Positions 25,971 to 36,507 of a DNA stretch of 64,000 nt are shown here, one piece after another (the stretch's first letter is position 1; each line of letters opens with the position of its first letter). The position numbers and the translations under genes are program-made. The notes under the pieces were generated by a model. The model did no database searches. It had not been told where the DNA came from and saw only the letters and a list, made by a program, of their open reading frames with translations. Source of the stretch: Sagittula salina (GTDB taxonomy: Bacteria > Pseudomonadota > Alphaproteobacteria > Rhodobacterales > Rhodobacteraceae); NCBI RefSeq assembly GCF_017813235.1, contig NZ_JAGISH010000001.1:248001-312000 (forward strand), written 5' to 3'.

Positions 25971-26582
25971 ATGACACGTCATGCATTCCGGACAGGTTCC
26001 CGCCTTGCGATTCTCGCGCTCGCGGCCACGCTGTCCCTGACCCAGCCCGCAGGGGCGCAGGAGCCTTACCTCTCGGAACTCCGCTCCTTCGGTTTCAACT
26101 TCTGCCCCAGGGGCTGGGATCAGGCGGCTGGCCAGATCCTGCCCATCAATCAGAACCAGGCGCTGTTCTCGCTGCTGGGCACCCAGTTCGGTGGTGACGG
26201 GCGCACCACCTTTGCCCTGCCCGACCTGCGTGGCCGTGCCGCCGTCGGCTGGGGTCAGCAAGGCAGCGACACTTACACCGTCGGCCAGAAGGGCGGCCTC
26301 GAAACCGTAACGCTGACCGTGAACGAAATGCCTGCGCACAGCCATGCTGTGACCGCGCTATCCGATATCGCCACCAACGCGGAACCACAGGGTGCCGTCT
26401 TTGCCAGATCGCAAAGCGCGGGCAGCGACATCACCACCTACGCGCCCCCCCCGGCTGCGGCGCCAATGCATTCGGGACTGGTATCGGCGGCCGGCGGATC
26501 GCAACCGCACGAAAACAGGATGCCCTACCTCGTCAACACGTGGTGTATCGCTATGCGAGGCATTTTCCCGTCCCGCAACTGA
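25971..26582 (+). CDS. Exported phage tail-collar-domain protein, copy 2
   Basis: A 203-residue paralogue of the preceding gene, starting 28 bases after its stop. Signal peptide LAILALAATLSLTQPAGAQ, then SELRSFGFNFCPRGWDQAAG, QALFSLLGTQFGGDGRTTFA, LPDLRGRAAVGWG and MPAHSHAV. The C-terminus NTWCIAMRGIFPSRN carries the second conserved cysteine. The central part (about 125-175) diverges from copies 1 and 3, as expected for a variable tip. The ATG at 25971 fits the signal peptide; the frame is open further upstream inside copy 1. Confidence 0.85.
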   Translation: MTRHAFRTGSRLAILALAATLSLTQPAGAQEPYLSELRSFGFNFCPRGWDQAAGQILPINQNQALFSLLGTQFGGDGRTTFALPDLRGRAAVGWGQQGSDTYTVGQKGGLETVTLTVNEMPAHSHAVTALSDIATNAEPQGAVFARSQSAGSDITTYAPPPAAAPMHSGLVSAAGGSQPHENRMPYLVNTWCIAMRGIFPSRN

Positions 26583-26615
26583 CGGCCCGAACAAGTCATT
26601 CGAAAGGATATTTTC

Positions 26616-27236
26616 ATGACGACATCCAACACCCGGGCCACGCGGCTTTCGCGCCGTGCCGCAGCGACGCTGGCGGTGATGATGGCCCTTGCCGCGCCTG
26701 CCTCCGCTCAGGATACCTATATCGGAGAGATCAAGGCATTCCCCTTCAACTGGTGCCCGCGCAATTTCGCTCTGGCTGGCGGCCAGTTGCTGCCGATCGC
26801 GTCGAATACGGCGCTATTCTCGCTTTATGGCTCCACTTACGGTGGCGACGGGATCAGCACTTTTGCCCTGCCAAACCTGAACGGTCGCACACCAATTGGC
26901 ACCGGCCGGGGTCCGGGCCTGAGCAACCGCCCCCTGGGCCAGCAAGGCGGCGAGGCGCGGGTGACACTGACCACCCCGCAAATGCCGATGCACGTTCACC
27001 AGATGCTGGCCGCGCAGTCGCCTGGCACGCAGACGTCGCCGGCAGGTGCGACACCGGCAACCGGCGTCGGGCCGGGGCGCGGCGCGGTTTACTACGGCAC
27101 CACCGGCACCGCAGTGCATATGAACGCAGCAACTCTCAGCAGTAACGGCGGCAGCAGTGCGCATGAGAACCGGCCGCCCTACCTCGTTCTGAACTGGTGC
27201 GTTGCCGTCGAGGGCATCTATCCATCGCGCCCCTGA
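26616..27236 (+). CDS. Exported phage tail-collar-domain protein, copy 3
   Basis: A 206-residue third paralogue, 33 bases after copy 2. Its signal peptide includes a twin arginine (SRRAAATLAVMMALAAPASA), so Tat export is conceivable, although the context after RR is not classical. The collar domain has EIKAFPFNWCPRNFALAGGQ, ALFSLYGSTYGGDGISTFAL, PNLNGRTPIGTGRGPGLSNR and MPMHVHQM. The conserved end is LNWCVAVEGIYPSRP. The equal spacing suggests one transcript for all three. Hairpins follow. Confidence 0.85.
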   Translation: MTTSNTRATRLSRRAAATLAVMMALAAPASAQDTYIGEIKAFPFNWCPRNFALAGGQLLPIASNTALFSLYGSTYGGDGISTFALPNLNGRTPIGTGRGPGLSNRPLGQQGGEARVTLTTPQMPMHVHQMLAAQSPGTQTSPAGATPATGVGPGRGAVYYGTTGTAVHMNAATLSSNGGSSAHENRPPYLVLNWCVAVEGIYPSRP

Positions 27237-27311
27237 GGGCCGCGCATCCCGGGATTCTCGGGGCTTGAAGCGTCGCAACCGCCATCCCTGCGGCCTGTAT
27301 TGACCTGCAGG

Positions 27312-27360
27312 CGCGCGCCTGTCAGGGCGCGCGTCGGTCGCCCCGGCATCCGCCGGGGCG
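27312..27360. terminator. Two hairpins between the collar genes and mcm
   Basis: CGCGCGCCT 27312-27320 pairs with 27325-27333 around GTCA (one G-T pair), and CGCCCCGGC 27339-27347 pairs perfectly with 27352-27360 around ATCC. The flanking genes converge here, so they probably serve as a bidirectional terminator. Confidence 0.65.
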
Positions 27361-27368
27361 AAACCCTC

Positions 27369-29481
<2,113 letters not shown>

Positions 29482-29498
<17 letters not shown>

Positions 29499-30399
29499 GT
29501 CGTCGTCCTCTCTCCTTCGGCCCATGCGCGCCGCCTGTCAGCGAGCGGCGCGCAGTGCCGGTATCCGATTTCAGAATTGCCAGCCCGTCCGCCCCGGTTT
29601 CCAACCAGAACAGGTCGTCGGCATAAGCCTCCCGCAGCGCGGCGCGCTGGCGGTCATCGAAGGGCATGTAGCGCCCCGCGCCCTCCGGGATGCAGTCGGG
29701 GTCTTCGCCCCGATCCGCGATGATTTCACGCAAAGTGCTCGCAGCCTCCCGACGGTTGCGCCAGAACTTCCCCGGCCGGACGGACGGTGGACGCGTCAGG
29801 CCCGACATCGTAGCCAGCAACTGGTCGGGCCGGTCGGCGAAACGCTCGAAAGGTGTGACGACGATGTTTGCCCCCGGACAGGCGCAGGCGACGTCGGTAA
29901 TCACATCCCGCCACGCGCGCGGGTGGGCCGCGATGGCCGCCAGGCGGCCGGGCTCCGCCAGCCCCTCCCCACGCGGAATCAGCAAAGCCGCGACGGACGC
30001 CCACCACAGGTCCTGCTGCCGGATTTGCAGCGAGATCGTGCGCACGTGACCAAAGCCCACCGCCAGGCGCGCAATGCGTTCGCCGACACCGGGATACATC
30101 TCCCCCGCGCGCCAGCAACGGCGGGCGGACCCCAGCATGGTCTCATCCGTGACCACCAGTTTCTGCGTGCCGGAGCGTCGCGCCCCCTCCAGCGCCAGTC
30201 GCAGCCGACCGGCGGCGCGGCGCGCCTTGTGTGGCGACTCGGGGTTTCGCGCCACGTCCTGCAGCAACCCGTCGCGCGTCCGGTGCGGCCCCCAGAAGCC
30301 GAGCCCCCGTTCCCAAAGTGTTCCCCGATGGGCGTGGAGGTAATGCTGGAAGCTGGTGGTGGCGGTGCGATGCGCCCCGAGATGCAGGATGATTTCCAT
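29482..30399 (-). CDS. Sulfotransferase-like protein
   Basis: A 305-residue protein starting [20 protein letters not shown], a nucleotide loop typical of sulfotransferase-like proteins encoded in roseobacters, where the loop binds the PAPS 5'-phosphosulfate. The later text [15 protein letters not shown] and the [20 protein letters not shown] segment also fit. The lysine usual in the loop is replaced by arginine. No acceptor can be proposed. The frame is open for another 1.3 kb upstream, but the family N-terminus fixes the start at 30399. It overlaps mcm by 17 bases, an odd partner for a carbohydrate-modifying enzyme. Confidence 0.7.
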
Positions 30400-30571
30400 T
30401 CCGGCCCGCGTCTCCCGTGTCCAGAGGCCACCAGGCGCACCCCATGCGCGTCCCGGGACCCGGCGCGAAGGTGCGCCGGGACGGATGATGATGCGGTTAA
30501 AGGCAAAATTTTCTCGGTGGCAGGCGAGGCGCCCCTGTGCAGGGGGACGGGCGCCCCATATATTCGGATGT

Positions 30572-31024
30572 ATGAACAAAGTCCTGCGCCGTTCCGTCCT
30601 CCTCGCTTCGCTGGCCTTGCTATCCATGCAACTGCCAGCCCACGCAGCCGACCGGACAGAGGAACCGAGCGCACCGATCATTCTGCAGGGAACGGAAACC
30701 ACTCTGGACGAATGGCTCTGGATCAAGCGGCCAGTGGTGGTCTTTGCCGACAATCCGGCCGATCCGCGTTTCCAGGAACAAATCGCATTGCTGACCCAGC
30801 GGTACGCAGCGCTTGAAGAACGCGACGTGGTGGTGATCGCCGATAGCGACCCTGCCGCACAAAGCGCGGTTCGGCGGGCGTTGCGCCCGCGCGGCTTTGC
30901 GCTGGTGGTCATGGCGAAGGATGGCAGCATCGTGACGCGCAAACCCCGGCCGTGGTCGGTGCGCGAAATCACCCGCCAGATCGACAAGCTTCCGCTGCGC
31001 CAGGACGAGATCAAGGGGTTTTGA
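30572..31024 (+). CDS. DUF4174 family exported protein
   Basis: A 150-residue protein with a signal peptide (about residues 1-26, LLASLALLSMQLPAHAADR) and a thioredoxin-like DUF4174 domain: LDEWLWIKRPVVVFADNPAD, PRFQEQIALL, and VVMAKDGSIVTRKPRPWSVR. No CxxC motif is present, so it is unlikely to be a redox enzyme. Function unknown. The start at 30572 fits the signal peptide; upstream open frame is intergenic. It is transcribed away from the sulfotransferase-like gene. Confidence 0.8.
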   Translation: MNKVLRRSVLLASLALLSMQLPAHAADRTEEPSAPIILQGTETTLDEWLWIKRPVVVFADNPADPRFQEQIALLTQRYAALEERDVVVIADSDPAAQSAVRRALRPRGFALVVMAKDGSIVTRKPRPWSVREITRQIDKLPLRQDEIKGF

Positions 31025-31076
31025 TCCGCTCCTCCGCAAGGCGTCAAGGTTCCGGCCTGCGTTGATTGCGCCCCGG

Positions 31077-31622
31077 TCAGACGTCGCCGCGCAGGTAGAA
31101 CAGCAGTCGTTTCGGGCGGTGCAGCAGCAGCAACGCGTTGCGCTCCGGATCGTAGATGGTCAGGCTGTCCGGGGTCATCAGCGCGTAATAGACATCCACC
31201 TGAAACTGGTCGTCCATGCAGTCCTTCGACGGCCCGACGAAGCTGGAGATCAGACCCAGCCCCGCGTAGAGGTTCATCGACATGACCTGTTCCGACACCA
31301 TGTTCGGCGTCAGCCCCGGCACGTCGAAGGCGACCACGCGTCCCTCTTTCACCAACCGCAGGCCCGACCGCACGTCGGATACAATCCGCATCCCCTGACT
31401 GCGCACCTGATCCGACGCGAGGTCGAAGATTGCCGCCGTGCAGGTACTCCTTGATGTGAAACTGCGCGTCTGCGCAAGGTATACAAGGCGCTTGAGGTCC
31501 ACCCGCAGCGCCTCTTCCTCGTCCAGGGCGAAGATGCACGACGCCAGCAGCGACAGGGCCGCGAAACCCGTCACGAGGCGCAGGAGCGCCGCAAACCTCC
31601 CGAGGATCATGAGGCATCGCAT
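31077..31622 (-). CDS. Probable lipoprotein, unknown function
   Basis: A 181-residue protein with a hydrophobic N-terminus and a lipobox-like LLASC, so probably an outer- or inner-membrane lipoprotein. The rest (DEEEALRVDLKRLVYLAQTR, SRSTCTAAIFDLAS, YYALMTPDSLTIYDPERNAL) matches nothing I can name. Start choice is between the ATG at 31622 and one 12 bases further on; a TTG at 31643 is also in frame. It lies downstream of the small membrane protein gene and may belong to the pccA transcript. Confidence 0.6.
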   Translation of the reverse strand: MRCLMILGRFAALLRLVTGFAALSLLASCIFALDEEEALRVDLKRLVYLAQTRSFTSRSTCTAAIFDLASDQVRSQGMRIVSDVRSGLRLVKEGRVVAFDVPGLTPNMVSEQVMSMNLYAGLGLISSFVGPSKDCMDDQFQVDVYYALMTPDSLTIYDPERNALLLLHRPKRLLFYLRGDV

Positions 31623-31694
31623 GGCGGCGGAGACTAACGGCAAGAGATTGAGACTTCGTTGCGCCGCCCCGGCGGCGCATGTCCCACACCGGCT

Positions 31695-32126
31695 TCATGC
31701 CCGGTCATCCTGTTCGGGCATCTCCGCGTTCTCGCGGCCCAACCTGGCGCGCCGGGTCATCACCCCGCCGCCGATCAGGAACAACACCGCATAACCGCCA
31801 AGGCTGCCCTGCCCGACCGTCAGCATATGGCTGTAGACGCCGGCAAAGACCAGCGCCATGACGCCCAGCACCACCACCGGACCCAGCAGATAATAGGCCC
31901 AGCCCAGATTAAGATCGAGCAGCAGGCCCACCAGCGTCAGATACAGCCCGTAGCCTGCCCCCACCGCAATGATCGACACCGCCAGCGCACCGCCGAAGAC
32001 GAGCCAGTTGGCCCCTGTCACCGGCACCACCGCCCACAAGCCCACCGCCACGACGCCAGACAGCACCAACCCGGCGACGAACGCCAGACTATGCATCAGC
32101 CAGATCGCGGCGGTGCGCTTCCACAT
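31695..32126 (-). CDS. Small four-helix membrane protein
   Basis: A 143-residue protein with four hydrophobic segments (about 8-32, 38-62, 68-98 and 106-124) and a charged C-terminus. No family recognised. Its ATG at 32126 shares one base with the pccA stop (TGATG), so its translation is coupled to pccA. The position suggests a role tied to propionate use, for example membrane transport or sensing, but that is inference only. Confidence 0.7.
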   Translation of the reverse strand: MWKRTAAIWLMHSLAFVAGLVLSGVVAVGLWAVVPVTGANWLVFGGALAVSIIAVGAGYGLYLTLVGLLLDLNLGWAYYLLGPVVVLGVMALVFAGVYSHMLTVGQGSLGGYAVLFLIGGGVMTRRARLGRENAEMPEQDDRA

Positions 32127-34126
32127 CACTCGAATTCCATGATCACGTCGTCGACGGCCAGGCTGTCACCCGGTCCTGCGTTGATCTTGGCCACCACGCC
32201 CGTCTTTTCGGCGCGCAGGATGTTCTCCATCTTCATGGCCTCCACGGTGCACAGCGCCTGTCCCTCCTGCACCTCCTGCCCTTCTTCGACGTCGATTTTC
32301 ACGATCAGGCCGGGCATCGGGCAAAGCAGCAGCCGCGAGGTATCGGGCGGCAGTTTCTCAGGCATGAGACGGGCCAGTTCGGCCTGGCGCGGCGACCGGA
32401 TATTGACTTTGAGATCGGCGCCACGGGTGCGCAGACGGAAGCCCTGCGTGATCTTGTCGACCTTGAGCACGAGGCTCTCGCCGTCGACCGTCATCCGCGC
32501 GAGGCTCATGCCCGGCGTCCATGCGCCCTCGACCCGGATCTCCGCCCCGTCCTCGAACCGCACGGTGGAACCGCCGTGGTCGGCCGCGATCTTCACCGTG
32601 AACTCGCTCGCTTGCAGCGACACGACCCAGTCACTGCCGACGCGGCGTTCGTGGTTGCCCAGCGTGCCGGTAACGCGCGTGCGCCGGATCTCCGCCACGC
32701 GGTTCATCGCTGCCGCCGCCGCCGCGACGCGGCGCAGGTGGGCGTCCTCCAGCGTCACACCGTCAAAGCCGTCGGGGTATTCTTCCGCGATGAAGGCGGT
32801 GGTCATCTCGCCCGCGATGAACTTCGGGTGGTCCATCACCGCAGCGACGAAGGGCAGGTTGTGGCCGATCCCCTCGACCTCGAAGCTGTCCAGCGCATTG
32901 CGCATGACCTCGATGGCCTGTGCACGGGTCGGCGCCCAGGTGCAGAGCTTGGCGATCATCGGGTCGTAGTACATGGAGATCTCGCCGCCCTCGTAGACGC
33001 CGGTATCGTTGCGCACGATGCCGTCACCCAGCGGACCCTCGGCGGGCGGGCGGTAGCGGGTCAGGCGCCCGATAGAGGGCAGGAAGTTGCGATACGGGTC
33101 CTCTGCGTATAGCCGGTTCTCGATGGCCCAGCCGTCGATTTTCACGTCGTCCTGGCTGATGGACAGCGGCTCTCCGCTCGCCACCCGGATCATCTGTTCG
33201 ACAAGGTCGACGCCGGTGATCAGTTCCGTCACCGGATGTTCCACCTGAAGACGGGTATTCATCTCGAGGAAGTAGAAGTTGCGATCCCCGTCGACAATGA
33301 ATTCCACAGTCCCGGCCGAGGTGTATCCGACCGCCTTAGCGAGGGCCACGGACTGCTCGCCCATCGCCTTGCGCGTGGCCGCATCGAGAAAGGGGCTGGG
33401 GGCCTCTTCGACGACCTTCTGGTTGCGGCGCTGGATCGAACATTCGCGTTCGTTCAGGTAGATGCCGTTGCCATGCGCGTCGCAGAGCACCTGGATTTCG
33501 ATATGGCGTGGCTGGGTGACGAATTTCTCGATGAAGATGCGATCGTCCCCGAAGGAATTCGCCGCCTCGTTCTTCGAACTCTGGAATCCCTCGCGACAAT
33601 CGCGATCGTTCCAGGCGATGCGCATGCCCTTGCCGCCCCCCCCGGCGGAGGCCTTGATCATCACGGGATAGCCTACCTGCTGCGAAATCCTGACCGCCTC
33701 GTCTGCGTCGTTGATCAGGCCCATGTAGCCGGGCACGGTGGAGACGCCCGCCTCCTGCGCGATCTTCTTGGAGGTGATCTTGTCCCCCATCGCCTCGATC
33801 GCCCCCTTCGGGGGCCCGATGAAGGCCACGCCGGCCTTGTCCAGCGCCTCGGCGAACTTCGCATTCTCCGACAGGAAGCCGTAGCCCGGATGCACAGCCT
33901 GCGCGCCGGATTTCGCGATCGCCTCCATGATCCTGTCGATCACGATATAGGACTGGTTCGCTTGCGGGGGGCCGATATGCACGGCCTCGTCGGCCATCTC
34001 GACATGCAGGGCGTGTTTGTCCGCGTCGGAATAGACGGCAACCGTCTTGAGGCCCATCTTGCGCGCCGTCTTGATGACGCGGCAGGCGATTTCGCCCCGG
34101 TTCGCGATCAGGATCTTCTCAAACAT
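32126..34126 (-). CDS. pccA: Propionyl-CoA carboxylase, biotin-containing alpha subunit
   Basis: PccA carries the biotin carboxylase and biotin carrier parts of propionyl-CoA carboxylase, which makes (S)-methylmalonyl-CoA from propionyl-CoA, ATP and bicarbonate with PccB. The 666-residue protein starts MFEKILIANRGEIACRVIKT, has the ATP-grasp loop KASAGGGGKGM, the ERECSIQRRNQKVVEEAPSP signature, EMNTRLQVEHPVTE and a C-terminal biotinyl domain with biotin Lys632 in VEAMKMEN. The start at 34126 matches the family; 11 upstream codons have no support. It is on the same strand as pccB and mcm. Confidence 0.97.
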   Translation of the reverse strand: MFEKILIANRGEIACRVIKTARKMGLKTVAVYSDADKHALHVEMADEAVHIGPPQANQSYIVIDRIMEAIAKSGAQAVHPGYGFLSENAKFAEALDKAGVAFIGPPKGAIEAMGDKITSKKIAQEAGVSTVPGYMGLINDADEAVRISQQVGYPVMIKASAGGGGKGMRIAWNDRDCREGFQSSKNEAANSFGDDRIFIEKFVTQPRHIEIQVLCDAHGNGIYLNERECSIQRRNQKVVEEAPSPFLDAATRKAMGEQSVALAKAVGYTSAGTVEFIVDGDRNFYFLEMNTRLQVEHPVTELITGVDLVEQMIRVASGEPLSISQDDVKIDGWAIENRLYAEDPYRNFLPSIGRLTRYRPPAEGPLGDGIVRNDTGVYEGGEISMYYDPMIAKLCTWAPTRAQAIEVMRNALDSFEVEGIGHNLPFVAAVMDHPKFIAGEMTTAFIAEEYPDGFDGVTLEDAHLRRVAAAAAAMNRVAEIRRTRVTGTLGNHERRVGSDWVVSLQASEFTVKIAADHGGSTVRFEDGAEIRVEGAWTPGMSLARMTVDGESLVLKVDKITQGFRLRTRGADLKVNIRSPRQAELARLMPEKLPPDTSRLLLCPMPGLIVKIDVEEGQEVQEGQALCTVEAMKMENILRAEKTGVVAKINAGPGDSLAVDDVIMEFE

Positions 34127-34267
34127 CTCTGTCCCTTCGTCTTTTGCACGCCTACGCACATGCCATTTTCAAACGCAAACGCCGCCCGAGGCCTCGCGGC
34201 CCGGACGGCGTTCATCAAGATCGGTGCGGCCGTCAGCCCCCAGGGGCCATGCGCCGCGTCGTCATGT

Positions 34268-34474
34268 TCAGTTGCAGAGCTGCGGTGTGACGTCGTCGCA
34301 GACAACGCCCGCTGCGCCACCGATGGCCGCGCCTGCCGCCACGTTGCGGCCCGTTGCCGACGCGGTGGCCGCGCCAATGCCTGCGCCCATGACGCCACGC
34401 TCGAGGTCAGTGCCTTCGCAGGCCGCGAGGCTGAATGCGGAAGCGGCTGCAACGATGAGGGTGAAAATGCGCAT
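34268..34474 (-). CDS. Small glycine-zipper lipoprotein A
   Basis: A 68-residue protein with a lipoprotein signal (FSLAAC, lipid Cys at residue 19) and a Gly/Ala-rich membrane-seeking segment (GVMGAGIGAATASATGRN) with GxxxG spacing, ending in a two-cysteine tail (VCDDVTPQLC). A similar gene lies 162 bases upstream. The Gly-zipper layout recalls small outer-membrane lipoproteins of the 17-kDa antigen type, but these are much shorter. Function unknown. It is in the pcc gene cluster. Confidence 0.7.
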   Translation of the reverse strand: MRIFTLIVAAASAFSLAACEGTDLERGVMGAGIGAATASATGRNVAAGAAIGGAAGVVCDDVTPQLCN

Positions 34475-34636
34475 GTGAAGTCCTCTCTGTCCCGGGTCAT
34501 GCCCCGTGCGTGGATTATGCCCACATACGCGGAAAGAGCGAGTATGGTTCCGCCTACTGGCGAAGAAACCGCAAAAACCCGCGCAGGCGCGGCGAAAGCG
34601 CGCCGAGCAGTGATCCGTCCCGCCGCCCGGCGTCTG

Positions 34637-34852
34637 TCAGCAGCGCGCCGGGAACTGGCTGCAATAGGCGATGTTCGCCCCGGCGCCGATGGCCGCGCCG
34701 GAGAGCATGTCCTTCTCCAGGACCATCGCCGCTGCGCCGCCAGCGGCCATGCCAACCGCGGCACTCTGTCCAGGCGTGTCGCCGCAACTGGCAAGGAAAA
34801 GCAGGGCGACAATTGCAAACGGTATACGAAGCCGTTGAAGGGGCTTTGCCAT
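34637..34852 (-). CDS. Small glycine-zipper lipoprotein B
   Basis: A 71-residue protein with a lipobox LLFLASC, a Gly/Ala-rich middle part (VGMAAGGAAAMVLEKDMLSG, then AAIGAGANI) and a two-cysteine tail (YCSQFPARC). It is the apparent paralogue of the gene at 34268: same length, same order of lipobox, glycine zipper and paired cysteines. Function unknown. A T8 run on the plus strand at 34871-34878 lies in its upstream region. Confidence 0.7.
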   Translation of the reverse strand: MAKPLQRLRIPFAIVALLFLASCGDTPGQSAAVGMAAGGAAAMVLEKDMLSGAAIGAGANIAYCSQFPARC

Positions 34853-35219
34853 GATGTTGCCTCGGATAGGTTTTTTTTCTGCTCTGAGGCCGAGGATACG
34901 TAATCCCCCGCTCCGTTCCAGAAAAATATCCGGTCTGAGAGTGACAGGCCAAACTGTTGCCCGCGCGCACTGACCACCGTTTTCGCATCATCCGCGCTCC
35001 CGCTGTCACGGCGGGTGCGGGGCGGCCATTCCGGGGACAAGGTCGGCCGCCCCTTGGGGGATAGGACAGGGGCGGAACCAAGCGCCGATTGCAGCCTTGC
35101 CCCCCATCCTGACCTGACCGTGGCAGATGCCCCCCCGCCTGCATAGCGCGAAAGCCCCCCGCCGAATCCATCGGCAGCGGACCGCGCATCGCATGGGACC
35201 ATCGGCGGGGACGTGCGCA
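34853..35219. other. 367-base gap in the pcc cluster, no gene seen
   Basis: Between the lipoprotein B gene and the gene at 35220. It has inverted CCTCGG/CCGAGG arms near 34860-34896 around the T8 run and a CGCCCC/GGGGCG pair near 35048-35074. I see no convincing coding sequence on either strand. Confidence 0.4.
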
Positions 35220-35588
35220 TCACTTCTCCCAGGGTTCCTGTTCCTCGAAGGCCTCGGGGAAGGACGCGCGGGCGCGCGCCTCGTCAATGACCAGCAGCGC
35301 CTCGTAGTCGGCAGGATCAAAAGTGTCGGGGTCGTAGGGCTTCACCTCGCGGCCGAACAACCAGGACAGGCGGCCGCCATCGAGGTTGCCGCGCTCGAAC
35401 GGCTGGTCACCGAAGTGATACCACAGCGCGGACATGAAGACCCAGTCGGCCTTCTTGTCGGGGTTGCGGCGGTCGCGGTAGCGCTCGCGCGCGATAAGCG
35501 GCGTCGCCCCTTTCGGGTTCGCGCGGCGGATCGTGAATTGATAGTCCGTGCCCGGAAGTCGTCCGGGGAAGCCGCGATGCTTCAGCAT
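35220..35588 (-). CDS. Conserved hypothetical protein, cytosolic
   Basis: A 122-residue protein without a signal or membrane segment, rich in charged and aromatic residues (RRANPKGATPLIARERYRDR, DWVFMSALWYHFGDQPFERG, PYDPDTFDPADYEALLVIDE). I do not recognise a family. It is encoded between pccB and pccA on the same strand, with ordinary codon use, so it looks like a real gene of that cluster. Confidence 0.7.
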   Translation of the reverse strand: MLKHRGFPGRLPGTDYQFTIRRANPKGATPLIARERYRDRRNPDKKADWVFMSALWYHFGDQPFERGNLDGGRLSWLFGREVKPYDPDTFDPADYEALLVIDEARARASFPEAFEEQEPWEK

Positions 35589-35672
35589 GCTCGGCCCTCC
35601 TTGTTCGGGGCCGTTGCAGCCGTGCTCGATAGGACTGTCGGGACGAAGGAGATCCTCCGCCCCGATAGGTTC

Positions 35673-35819
35673 TTACTTGTACTTGCCGGTGTACACGGGT
35701 TCGATCGAGATGGGCTCGGGATCGACCACCACGTATTCCTGCTCTTCCTGCTGTGCGCACGCCGCAAGGGTCGTGCCCACGAGGCCCAGCATGGCAAGAA
35801 GCTTGATGCTCTTGGACAT
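35673..35819 (-). CDS. 48-residue lipoprotein
   Basis: A very short gene read from ATG at 35819 (MSKSIKLLAMLGLVGTTLAA) to TAA at 35673. The lipobox is TLAAC, the mature part QQEEQEYVVVDPEPISIEPV and YTGKYK. An AGGAGT ribosome site lies directly before the start. The clean signal, good ribosome site and third-position GC bias make it a real gene. Function unknown; it belongs to the small-gene set between pccB and pccA. Confidence 0.75.
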   Translation of the reverse strand: MSKSIKLLAMLGLVGTTLAACAQQEEQEYVVVDPEPISIEPVYTGKYK

Positions 35820-35877
35820 CTTCTACTCCTGTCAAAGATCGGGACGCCGGACGCGCCGGGGTCCCGGTTCGGGGTGT

Positions 35878-35897
35878 CGATTGCGGATTTGCAATCG
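35878..35897 (-). terminator. Hairpin downstream of the DUF6497 gene
   Basis: CGATTGC 35878-35884 pairs with GCAATCG 35891-35897 around GGATTT. It lies between the DUF6497 gene and the 48-residue lipoprotein gene and could attenuate the transcript. Confidence 0.35.
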
Positions 35898-36021
35898 AGT
35901 AACAGAATAACGGGTGCCGCAGCAAAAGGATACGCGTCGCACGCGAGGTATTTCCCCTGTGACTCGGAAGCCACTCCGACGCGTCCACATGAACGGTACG
36001 CCCCAAGATATTGTGTGCGCA

Positions 36022-36507
36022 TCAAAAAGCCTCCCAGATGCAGAGACCGTCCTCGATGGCGTAGCTCTCGAAGAACTGCCGCACACCGGGGGTCATGACG
36101 CCGAAATCCACCGGCTCCGCCATCAGCGTGATGACAACGCGTTGCGGGGTTGCGCCCTGACCGGCAAGGCGCGGCAACGCGTCGGACTGGCAAAGCGCGG
36201 CCATGTCGTCCGAAACGGCGGTGTAGTTCACGCTATCGTCCGCCAGGCCGGGGGTCACGTAGCGCAGGCGGTAGGTCGGGGCCTCGGCAATCTCATCGTG
36301 CCATGCATAGTCCAGACCGGAAAACGCGAGCGTCCCCGCCCCTGCCGGGGCAGACAGCGCGCACACCAACAGCGTCGCGTTCAGGGTTTTGTGCAGGGAA
36401 ATTCTGACGCAGCCCCGGCACGGCCGTCCGAAAACGTCCGCTCCTCCCGCCGGGGCCGCGATCGCATCGGGCGCACCCAATGCGTGGTGTTCCATCTTAC
36501 GGTTCAT
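36022..36507 (-). CDS. DUF6497-like exported protein
   Basis: A 161-residue protein whose mature part (TLAFSGLDYAWHDEIAEAPT, DDMAALCQSDALPRLAGQG, RVVITLMAEPVDFGVMTPGV, FFESYAIEDGLCIWEAF) resembles the Rhodobacteraceae family DUF6497, sometimes mislabelled acetolactate synthase. A hydrophobic export segment (ATLLVCALSAPAGAGT) lies at about residues 43-58, unusually far from the start. I choose the ATG at 36507 because GGAGGGACAG precedes it and it overlaps the upstream stop as ATGA. A start nearer the signal is possible, but no good codon is there. Confidence 0.65.
   Translation of the reverse strand: MNRKMEHHALGAPDAIAAPAGGADVFGRPCRGCVRISLHKTLNATLLVCALSAPAGAGTLAFSGLDYAWHDEIAEAPTYRLRYVTPGLADDSVNYTAVSDDMAALCQSDALPRLAGQGATPQRVVITLMAEPVDFGVMTPGVRQFFESYAIEDGLCIWEAF

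Noticed and set aside
25331..27236. Prophage or tailocin remnant at the collar genes
   Set aside because: No integrase, terminase, capsid, sheath or lysis gene is near, and all three products carry signal peptides, unlike phage tail proteins.
30400..31698. Upstream extension of the sulfotransferase-like frame
   Set aside because: It crosses the DUF4174 and lipoprotein genes and shows low-complexity text. The family start is at 30399.
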